13,528 bases of DNA, taken from assembly GCA_012522875.1 (NCBI GenBank), contig JAAYJP010000005.1, positions 1 through 13,528 of the forward strand. The letters run 5' to 3'. The position numbers and the translations under genes are program-made. Positions 1 to 6,685 of the stretch are shown one piece after another. The notes below the pieces were generated by a model. That model saw only the letters and a program-made list of their open reading frames with translations. It was not told the origin of the DNA and searched no databases. Numbering within the stretch: the stretch's first letter is position 1; every line of letters starts with the position of its first letter. The stretch is from Clostridiales bacterium (lineage in GTDB: Bacteria; Bacillota; Clostridia; Christensenellales; Aristaeellaceae).

Positions 1-290
1 GTCAGCAAAAACGAAAATATCAGGAACCACACCGTGGCGTTGCCAAAAGAAGACAGGAGGACATCGCCGGTCTTCACCCCCGGCAGGACGCCCAGGGCGA
101 AGATCACCAGGGCGCTGGGCCAGCCGATGTCCACAAACAGCCACAGCATGACCGCCCCCAAAAACAGCCCCAGGACCCGCTGGCCGGAAGCCCCAAGCCC
201 CGGGATGAGGGGCAGAAGGTCCGCCCCGAAAAGCAAAATGAGCGAAACGCCCACGATGATCCAATTCCATACGCCTTTGCGCTTTTCCAT
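1..290 (-). CDS. DASS/SLC13-type anion permease, N-terminal part (partial)
   Basis: This is the first 96 codons of a membrane protein that continues beyond base 1. It begins MEKRKGVWNW and holds hydrophobic segments at about residues 9-29, 36-54, 57-70 and from 86 on. The stretch SFGNATVWFLIFSFLL (81-96) resembles the first re-entrant region of the divalent anion:sodium symporter (DASS/SLC13, CitT-like) family, which carries dicarboxylates, citrate or sulfate; members are usually about 450-500 residues with 11-12 membrane segments. The ATG is supported by an AGGAGGAGG ribosome binding site about eight bases upstream (299-307). A terminator at 371-409 separates it from the preceding operon, so it is probably transcribed from its own promoter at 322-351. 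The substrate cannot be told from this fragment. The family call is from recognition of the segment pattern, not from a search. Confidence 0.7.
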   Translation of the reverse strand, partial: MEKRKGVWNWIIVGVSLILLFGADLLPLIPGLGASGQRVLGLFLGAVMLWLFVDIGWPSALVIFALGVLPGVKTGDVLLSSFGNATVWFLIFSFLL

Positions 291-321
291 CCGCCCCGCC
301 TCCTCCTGTGTACCAAGGCTT

Positions 322-351
322 ACAGTACCATAACGCAGCCTCCGGATTCAA
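322..351 (-). promoter_or_regulatory. Putative promoter of the DASS-type permease
   Basis: On the minus strand TTGAAT (346-351) lies 18 bases before TACTGT (322-327). The -10 is preceded by TGG, giving an extended -10 (TGnTACTGT). The promoter lies between the upstream terminator and the ribosome binding site, the place expected for a separate transcription unit. Both hexamers are imperfect, so this is a moderate call. Confidence 0.4.
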
Positions 352-370
352 CGCCCGGGCCCTGTGCGCG

Positions 371-410
371 TAAAAAGCCCGCGGGGCCAAAGGAGGCCGG
401 GCGCGGGCTC
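371..410 (-). terminator. Rho-independent terminator after the MBL-hydrolase operon
   Basis: The arms AGCCCGCG (376-383) and CGCGGGCT (402-409) are perfectly complementary, with an additional inner GGCC/GGCC pairing, and on the minus strand the stem runs into TTTTTA (371-376). It lies about 30 bases after the stop codon of the MBL hydrolase and closes the four-gene operon. Confidence 0.8.
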
Positions 411-437
411 TGGGGGCCTGGGTGCTTTTTTTTGGCG

Positions 438-2036
438 CTACTCCTCCCACCGCCTGGCCAGGTCATTGATCTGGCGGGCCAGTTTGTCCTTGAGCCTGTT
501 GGAGAAGCCCTCGCTGTGGGCCGCCAGCAGCGCCAGGCGCTCCATGGCGTGGCTCAGCGCGGCGTCGGCCTTGACCTGCTTCTTCTTCTGCTTGCCCTTG
601 CCCTTGGCCAGGGCGGGCGAGCCAGTTTCCAGCTGTTCGTTCCCGGACAGCGACCAGACATCCCCGGAATAGGGAACATAAGTGGCATAGCCCTTTTGTT
701 CAAGGAGTTCCTTGAACAGGACGGCCACGTCCTCATCCCCGTGGGTGATGAAGACCCGTGCGGGCCTGGGGCTGATGGCCTCAAGCCACCTGATCAGGCC
801 TGCCTGGTCCGCGTGTCCGCTGATGGCTTTGAGCATCCTGATCTCAGCGGCTACCTGGATGGTCTCACCAAAGAGCTTCACCCGTTTTTCGCCGTCATAG
901 AGCATACGGCCCAGGGTGCCCACAGCCTGATAGCCCACAAAAAGCACCGTGGCCTCCCTGCGCCAGAGGTTGTGCTTGAGGTGGTGGCGGATGCGCCCGG
1001 CCTCGGCCATGCCGGAAGCGGAGATGATCACGCAGGGGCGGGGCTCAAAGTTGATCTGTTTGCTCTCCTCAGCCGTCTCACAGATCCTCAGGTCCTCAAA
1101 GGTGATGGGATTGGCGCCCCGGGCAAGCAGGTCCCGCATCTCCTGGTCAAATTCGTTGATATTGGCCTGGGTGAAGATATGGGTTGCCTTGATGGCCAGC
1201 GGGCTGTCCAGATAGACCGGGAAACCATCATGCCCCTTCACCATCCCCTTTTCCTTGATTTCCCTGATAAAATAGAGGATCTCCTGGGTGCGGCCAACGG
1301 CGAAACTGGGGATGACCACATTGCCGCCGCGGTTGAAGGTGAGCTGCAGGGCGTCCGCCAGGTCGGCCAGGTAATCGGGCCGGGGGCCGTGGAGGCGGTC
1401 ACCGTAGGTGGATTCCATCACCACATAGTCCGCCCGGCTCAGGTAGTGGGGATCATTGATGATGGGCTGGTTTGTGTTTCCGATATCGCCGGAGAACACG
1501 ATGGTTTTGCTGACGCCGTCTTCCGTGAGTTGAAGGGTTGCCGAGGCGGAGCCCAGAAGGTGCCCCGCATCGGTAAAGGTGAGGCGGACCCCCGGGAGGA
1601 TTTCCCGGGTTTCCGTGACCGGCAGGGTTTCAAACTGGTCCAGGGCCAGCTGGGCGTCCGCCTGGGTGTACAGCGGCACATATTCCTCCCCGCCGGAGCG
1701 TTTTGCCTTGCGGTTTTGCCACTCGGCCTCCATCTCCTGGATGTGGGCGGAGTCCCTGAGCATGATGTCGCACAGCGCCAGGGTGGCGGGGGTGGCGTGG
1801 ATGGGTCCCCTGAACCCGCGGCTGGCCAGCGCCGGGAGCATGCCGGAGTGGTCAATGTGGGCGTGGGTCAGGACCACCGCGTCAACCACCGCAGGGCTGA
1901 TGGGCAGGGGCTGGTTGATGTAGGTGTCCTTTCCCTGTTCCATGCCGCAGTCCACCAGGATGTTTTTGCCGTTTGCCCGGAGCAAATAGAGGCTGCCGGT
2001 CACCTCCCGGGAAGCGCCGATAAAATGCAGGTTCAT
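438..2036 (-). CDS. MBL-fold / beta-CASP / RMMBL metallo-hydrolase (RNA-processing type)
   Basis: A 532-residue cytosolic protein of the metallo-beta-lactamase superfamily with the beta-CASP and RMMBL domains found in RNA-processing nucleases (CPSF73-like, RNase J-like relatives). Visible signatures: N-terminal GASREVTGS (7-15), the zinc motif HAHIDH (58-63), His159 in AGHLLGSA, Asp184 in SGDIGN, MESTYGDR (207-214), SFAVGRTQE (244-252), ISASGM (338-343), SGHADQ with His408, and THGDE with His432. All metal ligands expected of an active enzyme are present. After about residue 475 comes a basic tail (KGKGKQKKKQVK, 478-489) and a helical end, which could help bind nucleic acid (inference). The ATG is preceded by GGAGGAG. 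It is last in a four-gene operon, 20 bases after the ABC exporter gene. The true substrate (RNA or other) is not established for this bacterial subgroup. Confidence 0.9.
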   Translation of the reverse strand: MNLHFIGASREVTGSLYLLRANGKNILVDCGMEQGKDTYINQPLPISPAVVDAVVLTHAHIDHSGMLPALASRGFRGPIHATPATLALCDIMLRDSAHIQEMEAEWQNRKAKRSGGEEYVPLYTQADAQLALDQFETLPVTETREILPGVRLTFTDAGHLLGSASATLQLTEDGVSKTIVFSGDIGNTNQPIINDPHYLSRADYVVMESTYGDRLHGPRPDYLADLADALQLTFNRGGNVVIPSFAVGRTQEILYFIREIKEKGMVKGHDGFPVYLDSPLAIKATHIFTQANINEFDQEMRDLLARGANPITFEDLRICETAEESKQINFEPRPCVIISASGMAEAGRIRHHLKHNLWRREATVLFVGYQAVGTLGRMLYDGEKRVKLFGETIQVAAEIRMLKAISGHADQAGLIRWLEAISPRPARVFITHGDEDVAVLFKELLEQKGYATYVPYSGDVWSLSGNEQLETGSPALAKGKGKQKKKQVKADAALSHAMERLALLAAHSEGFSNRLKDKLARQINDLARRWEE

Positions 2037-2056
2037 GTCTCCTCCGTTCTGTCCGG

Positions 2057-3847
2057 CTACAGGAGGGCTTCCTCCCGCTTCCGGGCCTTGATATCATGAT
2101 TGGCGTACAGGTGGTAGAGGCGGTAATACAGCCCGCCCCTGTCCATCAGTTCCTCATGGCTGCCATGCTCTTCCAGCCCCTGGTCGGTGAGCACCCAGAT
2201 GACATCGGCGTTTCTGATGGTGGTGAGCCGGTGGGCAATGGTGAGGGTGGTGCGGCCCCGGGCAAGCTCCTCCAGGGAGCGCTGCACCAGCAGCTCCGAT
2301 TCGTTGTCCAGGGCGCTGGTGGCCTCATCCAGCAGCAGGATGGGCGGATCTTTCAGGAACACCCGGGCGATGGAGATGCGCTGCTTCTGCCCCCCGGAGA
2401 GCTTGACCCCCCGCTCGCCCACATGCGTATCATACCCATGGGGAAGCGCCTCGATGAAGCCATGGGCGCCCGCCTTTTTGGCGGCCGCGATCACCTCTTC
2501 CCGTAAAGCCTGAGGCTTGCCGTAAACGATGTTGTCATAGATGGTGCCGGAAAAAAGATAAACCTCCTGCTGCACGGTGCCGATGGCGCCCCGCAGGCTC
2601 CTGAGCGTCAGGCTCCGCACATCCTGCCCGTCCACCAGGATGCGGCCTTCGGCCACATCATAAAACCGGGGGATCAGGTTGCACAGCGTGGTTTTACCGG
2701 AGCCGCTGGGGCCCACCAGCGCCACGTTCTGGCCAGCGGGCACCTTGAGGTTTACCTCGTTTAGCACAAAGGCGCCGCCCTCTTCATACTGGAAGCTGAT
2801 GTTGTCCAGGGTAATCTCGCCCTTGACATCTTTCAGCGGCACAGCCCCCGGCAGATCCCGGATCTCCATGGGGGCGTCCATGATCTCGGCGAAGCGCTCT
2901 ATGCCGGTGACGCCGCGCTGGAACTGCTCCATGAAGTCCACCAGGCGGCTGACAGTGGCAAGGAGCATATTGATGTACAGCAGATAGGAGGCGAACTGGC
3001 CGGCCGTGAGCCTTCCCCGGGACAGGTAGAATGCGCCCAGCACCACCACCAGCAGGTTCATCAGCCCGCTGAGCAGCCTGGTGGTGGAATGGAAGCCGGC
3101 CATCACATGGTATTGCCGCTTTTTGAGGTTCAGGAAAGTGCGGTTGCCCTGCTCGAATTTTTCGCCTTCCAGTTCCTCATTGGCAAAGGACTGCACCACC
3201 CGCATGCCCAGCAGGCTGTCCTCCATCCGGGCGTTGATTTCGCCCACCTGGTGGCGGGCGGCCCTGAAGGTGGCGCGCATTTTCCGGTTAAACAGGAAGA
3301 TGGACACGAACATCACCGGCAGCATCAGGAAGATGATCAGGGTCAGCTCCAGGTTCATGGCGCTCAGGAGAACAAAGGAGGCCACCAGGTTGACGCCGCC
3401 GATGAGGAACTCCTCCGGGCAGTGGTGGGCGAACTCCGTCACCTCAAAGAGGTCGTGGGTGATGCGGGCCATGATCTGGCCCACCTTGGTGTTGCTGTAG
3501 TACGAGAAAGAAAGCTGGCTCAAGTGGCCAAAGAGGTCTGAACGCATATCCTTTTCCATCATGGCGCCCATGATGTGCCCGCGGGACTGCATATAATAGC
3601 GGCAGCCGGCATCCATCAGCTGAAGCGCCAGAAAGAACCCGCCCATCCGCAGGATGAACCCCAGGGTGAGGCTGGTGATATCGGAGATGGCCCGGTCGGT
3701 GACCTGCTGGACGATCAAGGGGAAAATCAACCCCGAGGCCGTGGTGAGCGCGGCGCAGACGAGGCTGGTCACCAGGATGCGCCGGTAGGGGCGGTAGTAG
3801 GGGATGAAGCGGCGAATCAGCCCGGCAGACCGGGAGGTTTTGGACAT
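2057..3847 (-). CDS. ABC exporter half-transporter (fused membrane and ATPase domains)
   Basis: A 596-residue type IV ABC exporter subunit of the MsbA/BmrA/multidrug class, with six membrane segments in the first ~310 residues and a C-terminal ATPase domain. In the ATPase I see Walker A GPSGSGKTT (379-387), a Q-loop at TVQQEVYLF (~425-433), signature LSGGQ (483-487), Walker B ILLLDE (503-508), D-loop SALD, and the switch His539 in IAHRL; nothing essential is missing. It would act as a homodimer, or as a heterodimer with a partner outside the window. The ATG at 3847 is preferred over a TTG at 3856, since AAAGGAG (3859-3865) is 11 bases from the ATG but only two from the TTG. It lies 20 bases after the unknown 170-residue gene and 20 bases before the MBL hydrolase gene, so the three are very probably cotranscribed. 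The cargo (lipid, drug or peptide) is not predictable. Confidence 0.93.
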   Translation of the reverse strand: MSKTSRSAGLIRRFIPYYRPYRRILVTSLVCAALTTASGLIFPLIVQQVTDRAISDITSLTLGFILRMGGFFLALQLMDAGCRYYMQSRGHIMGAMMEKDMRSDLFGHLSQLSFSYYSNTKVGQIMARITHDLFEVTEFAHHCPEEFLIGGVNLVASFVLLSAMNLELTLIIFLMLPVMFVSIFLFNRKMRATFRAARHQVGEINARMEDSLLGMRVVQSFANEELEGEKFEQGNRTFLNLKKRQYHVMAGFHSTTRLLSGLMNLLVVVLGAFYLSRGRLTAGQFASYLLYINMLLATVSRLVDFMEQFQRGVTGIERFAEIMDAPMEIRDLPGAVPLKDVKGEITLDNISFQYEEGGAFVLNEVNLKVPAGQNVALVGPSGSGKTTLCNLIPRFYDVAEGRILVDGQDVRSLTLRSLRGAIGTVQQEVYLFSGTIYDNIVYGKPQALREEVIAAAKKAGAHGFIEALPHGYDTHVGERGVKLSGGQKQRISIARVFLKDPPILLLDEATSALDNESELLVQRSLEELARGRTTLTIAHRLTTIRNADVIWVLTDQGLEEHGSHEELMDRGGLYYRLYHLYANHDIKARKREEALL

Positions 3848-3867
3848 GGGGGGCAATACTCCTTTGT

Positions 3868-4380
3868 TCAGGGTTCCTGCAGGGCAAAACTGCTGGCGGC
3901 GTCATCCGAAAGGGGGAGCGTAACGATGAAGGCCGCCTTGTCCGTCTGCAGGGCCAGGTAGCGGGCCCCTTCGCTTTCAGCCGCCGTGATGGCGTAGCCA
4001 AACAGCGCCCGCTCGGAGGCCGAAAACCGCAGGCCGCCTGGCAGGAGGCTGCTGGCCGCGCTCTTTGGCCGCACTCCCTCAACCAGGGCTGTCTGGCTTT
4101 GCACCAGGATGCGCAGGGCGGTATAGCCATGATGGGTGAAGCTGGTGACTTCGCCCGTGACGGGCCCGTCCGGCAGCGGGAACGCCGCGCCAAAAGCCTG
4201 CGCCAGCGCCCGGGGGTCCTGGGAGGCGAAGGGCGCTGCCCGGCTGATGGGCGCTTCCTGCTCCCTGACCAAAAAGGCGTCCGTGCGCTTGGTGTCCTCA
4301 TCTTCCTGCATCACGGCAAACACATAAAATACGGCCATCACAAGCAGCGCCAGGACGGCGGCCCCGATCCGGCGAAGCAT
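3868..4380 (-). CDS. Membrane-anchored protein of unknown function
   Basis: A 170-residue protein with a hydrophobic N-terminal segment (residues ~5-24, after MLRRIG), followed by a charged stretch and a mostly soluble domain rich in Ala, Leu and Ser. There is no lipobox Cys, so the segment is an uncleaved anchor or an ordinary signal peptide, and the rest should face outward. I recognise no family. The reading frame is open and ends 20 bases before the ABC exporter start, arguing for a real, cotranscribed gene. Its ribosome binding site is weak (GGGGTGGGC before the ATG), and a 6-bp hairpin lies in the 28-base gap to the preceding gene, so translation may depend on coupling. A role as an accessory protein of the exporter is possible but is only inferred from position. 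Confidence 0.7.
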   Translation of the reverse strand: MLRRIGAAVLALLVMAVFYVFAVMQEDEDTKRTDAFLVREQEAPISRAAPFASQDPRALAQAFGAAFPLPDGPVTGEVTSFTHHGYTALRILVQSQTALVEGVRPKSAASSLLPGGLRFSASERALFGYAITAAESEGARYLALQTDKAAFIVTLPLSDDAASSFALQEP

Positions 4381-4392
4381 CAGCCCACCCCG

Positions 4393-4408
4393 GCGGGCAG
4401 TTGCCCGC
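4393..4408 (-). other. Short hairpin between two operon genes
   Basis: GCGGGC (4393-4398) and GCCCGC (4403-4408) form a 6-bp GC stem with a four-base loop. It fills most of the 28-base gap between the unknown 216- and 170-residue genes. No U-tract follows, so it is not a terminator; it could modulate translation of the downstream gene or message processing. Confidence 0.4.
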
Positions 4409-5059
4409 TCACCTTAACAGCGCCCGGATCTGCGGCCCCAGGTTTTTATCCAGTTCCCGGACTTCGCCGCTGGTGTAGTCATAGAACGCGCGGTAGAAGG
4501 CCTTGCCCAGCAGCTTTGACTCCTCCTCTGAAAGCAAAGGGGAGGCAAAGATGTTGGCAATGATGTCCCCGGCTGGGGCGGCCAGGTACTTGGACAGGCT
4601 CCCTTTGAAGGAGAAGCCGAAGATGCGCGGCACATGGCTGTTGTCCCCAGCCACAAAGAGGCGGATATAGTCCTTGGACAGGGCTTCAAGGTATTCGCGG
4701 AGGAAGGCGTCAGGATCCGGCGCCATGGGCAGGGCGCGCTCAAGCCGCTCGTGGTGGAAAATTTCCCGGACCATGCGGCTGCGCTCCTCTTCCGGATGCG
4801 CTTCCGGGTGCTCAAAGGCATGGAGGATATAAGCCTTGATGACACTGAAGTCAAAGCGCTTGGGGTTGCGCTCATGCAGGCGGCCCAGGAGCAGAAGCCT
4901 GCGCTGGATGTCCAGGTTGTCCGGCGCCAGGGCCTCCGCGTGGGTGAGGGCGGCGTGGATGATCACCGGGTCCTCTTCCGTCTCCGCGATGTGCAGGTAT
5001 TCCTCCAGGGGCAGCCCTTCAAGGTCAGGGCTGTCTTTTTTTCTTGAAAATAAGGGCAC
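4409..5059 (-). CDS. Soluble, mostly helical protein of unknown function, first gene of operon
   Basis: A 216-residue protein without signal peptide or membrane segment. It starts MPLFSRKKDS and is rich in Glu, Leu and His. An N-terminal helical stretch (HIAETEEDPVIIHAALTHAEALAPDNLDIQ in outline, residues ~24-55) looks like TPR-type helix pairs; the C-terminal half has aromatic-rich helices. I do not recognise a family. The start is a GTG at 5057-5059, chosen because GGAGG (5067-5071) lies seven bases upstream and a good promoter lies just before; a longer reading from an in-frame TTG at 5122 would begin inside the promoter's -35. It is the first gene of the operon that continues with a membrane-anchored protein, an ABC exporter and an MBL hydrolase. 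A scaffold or adaptor role is only a guess. Confidence 0.75.
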   Translation of the reverse strand: MPLFSRKKDSPDLEGLPLEEYLHIAETEEDPVIIHAALTHAEALAPDNLDIQRRLLLLGRLHERNPKRFDFSVIKAYILHAFEHPEAHPEEERSRMVREIFHHERLERALPMAPDPDAFLREYLEALSKDYIRLFVAGDNSHVPRIFGFSFKGSLSKYLAAPAGDIIANIFASPLLSEEESKLLGKAFYRAFYDYTSGEVRELDKNLGPQIRALLR

Positions 5060-5066
5060 TTGGCAA

Positions 5067-5071
5067 CCTCC
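5067..5071 (-). promoter_or_regulatory. Ribosome binding site deciding the GTG start
   Basis: GGAGG on the minus strand stands seven bases before the GTG at 5059. It sets the start of the 216-residue protein and rules out the longer upstream readings. Confidence 0.75.
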
Positions 5072-5093
5072 GATTACATCAGCATTCCCCTGC

Positions 5094-5122
5094 ATTCTAA
5101 CACGCTGCCATTCCCTTGACAA
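5094..5122 (-). promoter_or_regulatory. Leftward promoter of the four-gene operon
   Basis: TTGTCA (5117-5122, minus strand) is 17 bases from TAGAAT (5094-5099), which carries a TG extension (TGTTAGAAT). Transcription should start near 5087, giving a leader of about 27 bases. The -35 bases are the complement of the rightward thiT promoter's -35, so the two promoters overlap back to back. Confidence 0.7.
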
Positions 5123-5144
5123 CTTTCAGGGCGAAGCCTATACT
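5116..5144 (+). promoter_or_regulatory. Rightward promoter of the riboswitch-thiT unit
   Basis: TTGACA (5116-5121, perfect) and TATACT (5139-5144, one mismatch) are 17 bases apart. Transcription should start near 5151, just before the riboswitch aptamer. Confidence 0.8.
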
Positions 5145-5155
5145 CGTGATGCGCC

Positions 5156-5253
5156 CTGTTGGCGCGGGGGAGCTGGCGTTTGGCCGGCTGAGAAAAGGCG
5201 GTATGCCCGAAACCCCTGAACCTGATCCGGATAATGCCGGCGTAGGAAAGCAG
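5156..5253 (+). ncRNA. TPP riboswitch aptamer (THI element)
   Basis: The conserved TPP-binding core is visible: GGGGGAGC (5166-5173), a P3 helix GCTGGC/GCCGGC, then GCTGAGA at 5187-5193, a variable hairpin, CCCCTGAACCTGATC (5213-5227), the P4/P5 arm CCGGATAATGCCGG (5227-5240) and CGTAGGAAA (5241-5249). These match the THI-box consensus for the pyrimidine and pyrophosphate sensor arms. P1 is less clear: CTGTT (5156-5160) can pair with AGCAG-type bases at 5249-5253, leaving GGCGC as an unusual insertion. It precedes a thiamine uptake gene, which fits known TPP riboswitch targets; high TPP should lower expression. Confidence 0.93.
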
Positions 5254-5265
5254 TTCTTCTGTCAG

Positions 5266-5293
5266 CCGTTTTGCTTTCCGCAAAACGGTTTTT
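5266..5293 (+). terminator. Riboswitch-controlled terminator before thiT
   Basis: CCGTTTTGC (5266-5274) and GCAAAACGG (5280-5288) form a perfect 9-bp stem with loop TTTCC, followed by TTTTT (5289-5293). It ends about 30 bases before the thiT start. An alternative helix, GGAAAGCA (5245-5252) with TGCTTTCC (5272-5279), joins the aptamer's 3' end to the terminator's loop and 5' arm and would act as antiterminator. Confidence 0.88.
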
Positions 5294-5324
5294 CCTTTCC
5301 CGGCGAAACAAAAAGGAGGGTCCC

Positions 5325-5930
5325 ATGTCCGCACCCAGGCGACAACTTGCCATCCGAAAACTGGTGGAAAGCGCGATTTTCATCGGCATCGCCACCGTGC
5401 TCAACGAGTTTATCAAAGTGGATGCCCCCTGGGCATTCGGGGGCAGCATCACGCTGGGCAGCATGCTGCCGCTGGTGCTGGTCGCCTGGCGCTGGGGGAT
5501 CAGGCAGGGGCTGTTCAGCGCTTTTGTTTTCTCCCTCATCCAGCTGCTTCTTGGCATCAGGAATGTGACCTATGGGCAAAACGCCTTCCAGATGCTGGCA
5601 ATCGCCCTGCTGGACTATATCGTGGCCTATTCCGCCTACAGCCTGGGAGGCCTGCTGAAGCACCGTATGAAAAGCAAACCCCTGGCGCTGGCGCTGGGCA
5701 TTGTGCTGGCTGGCGCTTTGCGGTTCCTCTGCCACTTTGCCTCCGGCTGGATGATCTGGAACGCCCTCTGGCCCAACGAGCAGGGCCTCCCGGGTGCCAT
5801 GTACAGCCTCATTTACAACGGGGGGTATATGCTGCCGGAGGTGATCGTGGCCGTTGCCATCGGGCTGCTGCTGTACGCCCCGCTTAAGAAATACTGGCTG
5901 GGGGAGGACATCGCCCGGGTGCGGGCATAA
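5325..5930 (+). CDS. thiT: ThiT, substrate-binding (S) component of an ECF thiamine transporter
   Basis: A 201-residue integral membrane protein with about six hydrophobic segments. It binds thiamine in the membrane and works with a shared ECF module (EcfT plus two ATPases), not encoded here. Residues matching the known ThiT thiamine pocket are visible: Trp36, Asp97-Tyr98 (position of the usual Glu/Asp), His137 in RFLCHFASGW, Trp145, and Tyr160/Asn165 in MYSLIYNGGYMLPE. Length is close to the usual ~180-200 residues. The ATG at 5325 is chosen because AAGGAGGG (5313-5320) lies just upstream; an in-frame TTG at 5271 lies inside the riboswitch terminator and is not plausible. The TPP riboswitch directly upstream independently supports the function. 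The gene stands alone and faces a convergent gene downstream. Confidence 0.95.
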   Translation: MSAPRRQLAIRKLVESAIFIGIATVLNEFIKVDAPWAFGGSITLGSMLPLVLVAWRWGIRQGLFSAFVFSLIQLLLGIRNVTYGQNAFQMLAIALLDYIVAYSAYSLGGLLKHRMKSKPLALALGIVLAGALRFLCHFASGWMIWNALWPNEQGLPGAMYSLIYNGGYMLPEVIVAVAIGLLLYAPLKKYWLGEDIARVRA

Positions 5931-5971
5931 AACTCGGACGCCCCCCCTATCCCGGGGCCGGGCGGCGGCAC
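5931..5971 (-). terminator. Possible terminator in the thiT/PLP-protein convergent gap
   Basis: The 42-base gap is very GC-rich. On the minus strand a GACG...CGTC closing stem with G- and C-runs inside is followed by CGAGTTTTA, which would end the yggS-type message. The stem is imperfect and no clear plus-strand terminator for thiT was found. Confidence 0.35.
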
Positions 5972-5972
5972 G

Positions 5973-6683
5973 TCAGCTCCGTTCCCCGTAAATGCCTGTC
6001 CCCACCCGGATGAGGGTGGCACCTTCCTCAATGGCGGCAATGTAGCTGCCGGTCATCCCCATGGAGAGGGTGTCCAGGTGGGCGCTGCCCGGGTGCCGGG
6101 CCCTTGCCTTTTCAAAAAGCGCCCGCATCATGGCGAACCAGCGCCTGGACTCGGGGGAATTGTCAAAAGCGGGGGGAATGGCCATCAGGCCCCGCAAACG
6201 CACAGAGGGAAGGGACGCGGCATCGTCCATCATGGGCCACAGCGCTTCTGCTGAGGCGCCCATCTTGCTGTCCTCTTCCCCGATGTTGATCTCAAACAGG
6301 ATATCCTGCACGATGCCCTGCTTCCGGGCCTCAGCCGCGATGGCGGAAAGCAGCCTGATACTGGACACGCTTTCAATGATGGCTGCCTGGCCCACCACCC
6401 TGCGGACTTTGTTGGTCTGGAGATGCCCGATGAAGTGGCAGGGCTTCCCCAGATAGGCGCCGTCCGCCATGTGCGCGGCCAGTTCCTGCATGCGGTTTTC
6501 CCCGAAGAGGTCGATTTCAAGCCCGGCGCTCAGCCGGACTTCCTCTGAACTTCGGCTCTTGCACGCGGCGCAGAGCTTGATCTCATCGGGCCTTCTGCCA
6601 GCCTGTGCCGCGGCCTGCGCCATGTGAAAGCGGACGGCGGCTACCCGGTCTGCCAGAAGGGCCATGTCAGGTGTATGCGCCAT
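5973..6683 (-). CDS. yggS: PLP homeostasis protein (YggS/YlmE/PROSC family)
   Basis: A 236-residue cytosolic protein of the alanine-racemase-like TIM-barrel family that binds pyridoxal phosphate and buffers its supply rather than catalysing a known reaction. Visible signatures: the PLP lysine in KLCAACKSRS (Lys42), FGENRMQE (60-67), HFIGHLQTNK (83-92), and near the C-terminus SMGMTGSY...IRVGTGIYGER, which forms the phosphate-binding end of the barrel. Length is normal for the family (~230). The start is taken as the ATG at 6683, since GGGAG lies at a normal distance; a GTG at 6689 overlaps the ywlG stop but is too close to the ribosome binding site. It follows ywlG with only two bases between, so the two are cotranscribed and probably translationally coupled. 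Confidence 0.95.
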   Translation of the reverse strand: MAHTPDMALLADRVAAVRFHMAQAAAQAGRRPDEIKLCAACKSRSSEEVRLSAGLEIDLFGENRMQELAAHMADGAYLGKPCHFIGHLQTNKVRRVVGQAAIIESVSSIRLLSAIAAEARKQGIVQDILFEINIGEEDSKMGASAEALWPMMDDAASLPSVRLRGLMAIPPAFDNSPESRRWFAMMRALFEKARARHPGSAHLDTLSMGMTGSYIAAIEEGATLIRVGTGIYGERS

Positions 6684-6685
6684 GC

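Noticed and set aside
432..2099. 555-codon open frame on the plus strand
   Set aside because: It is the antisense shadow of the MBL hydrolase; it has no ribosome binding site, crosses the terminator of the real operon and has no recognisable protein motifs.
3444..4301. 285-codon minus-strand frame overlapping two genes
   Set aside because: It is the +1 shadow of the ABC exporter and the 170-residue gene; Arg/Pro/Ser-rich composition and no start signals.
5271..5324. Longer ThiT start at the TTG at 5271
   Set aside because: The TTG lies in the terminator stem of the riboswitch; the ATG at 5325 has a strong ribosome binding site and gives a normal ThiT length.
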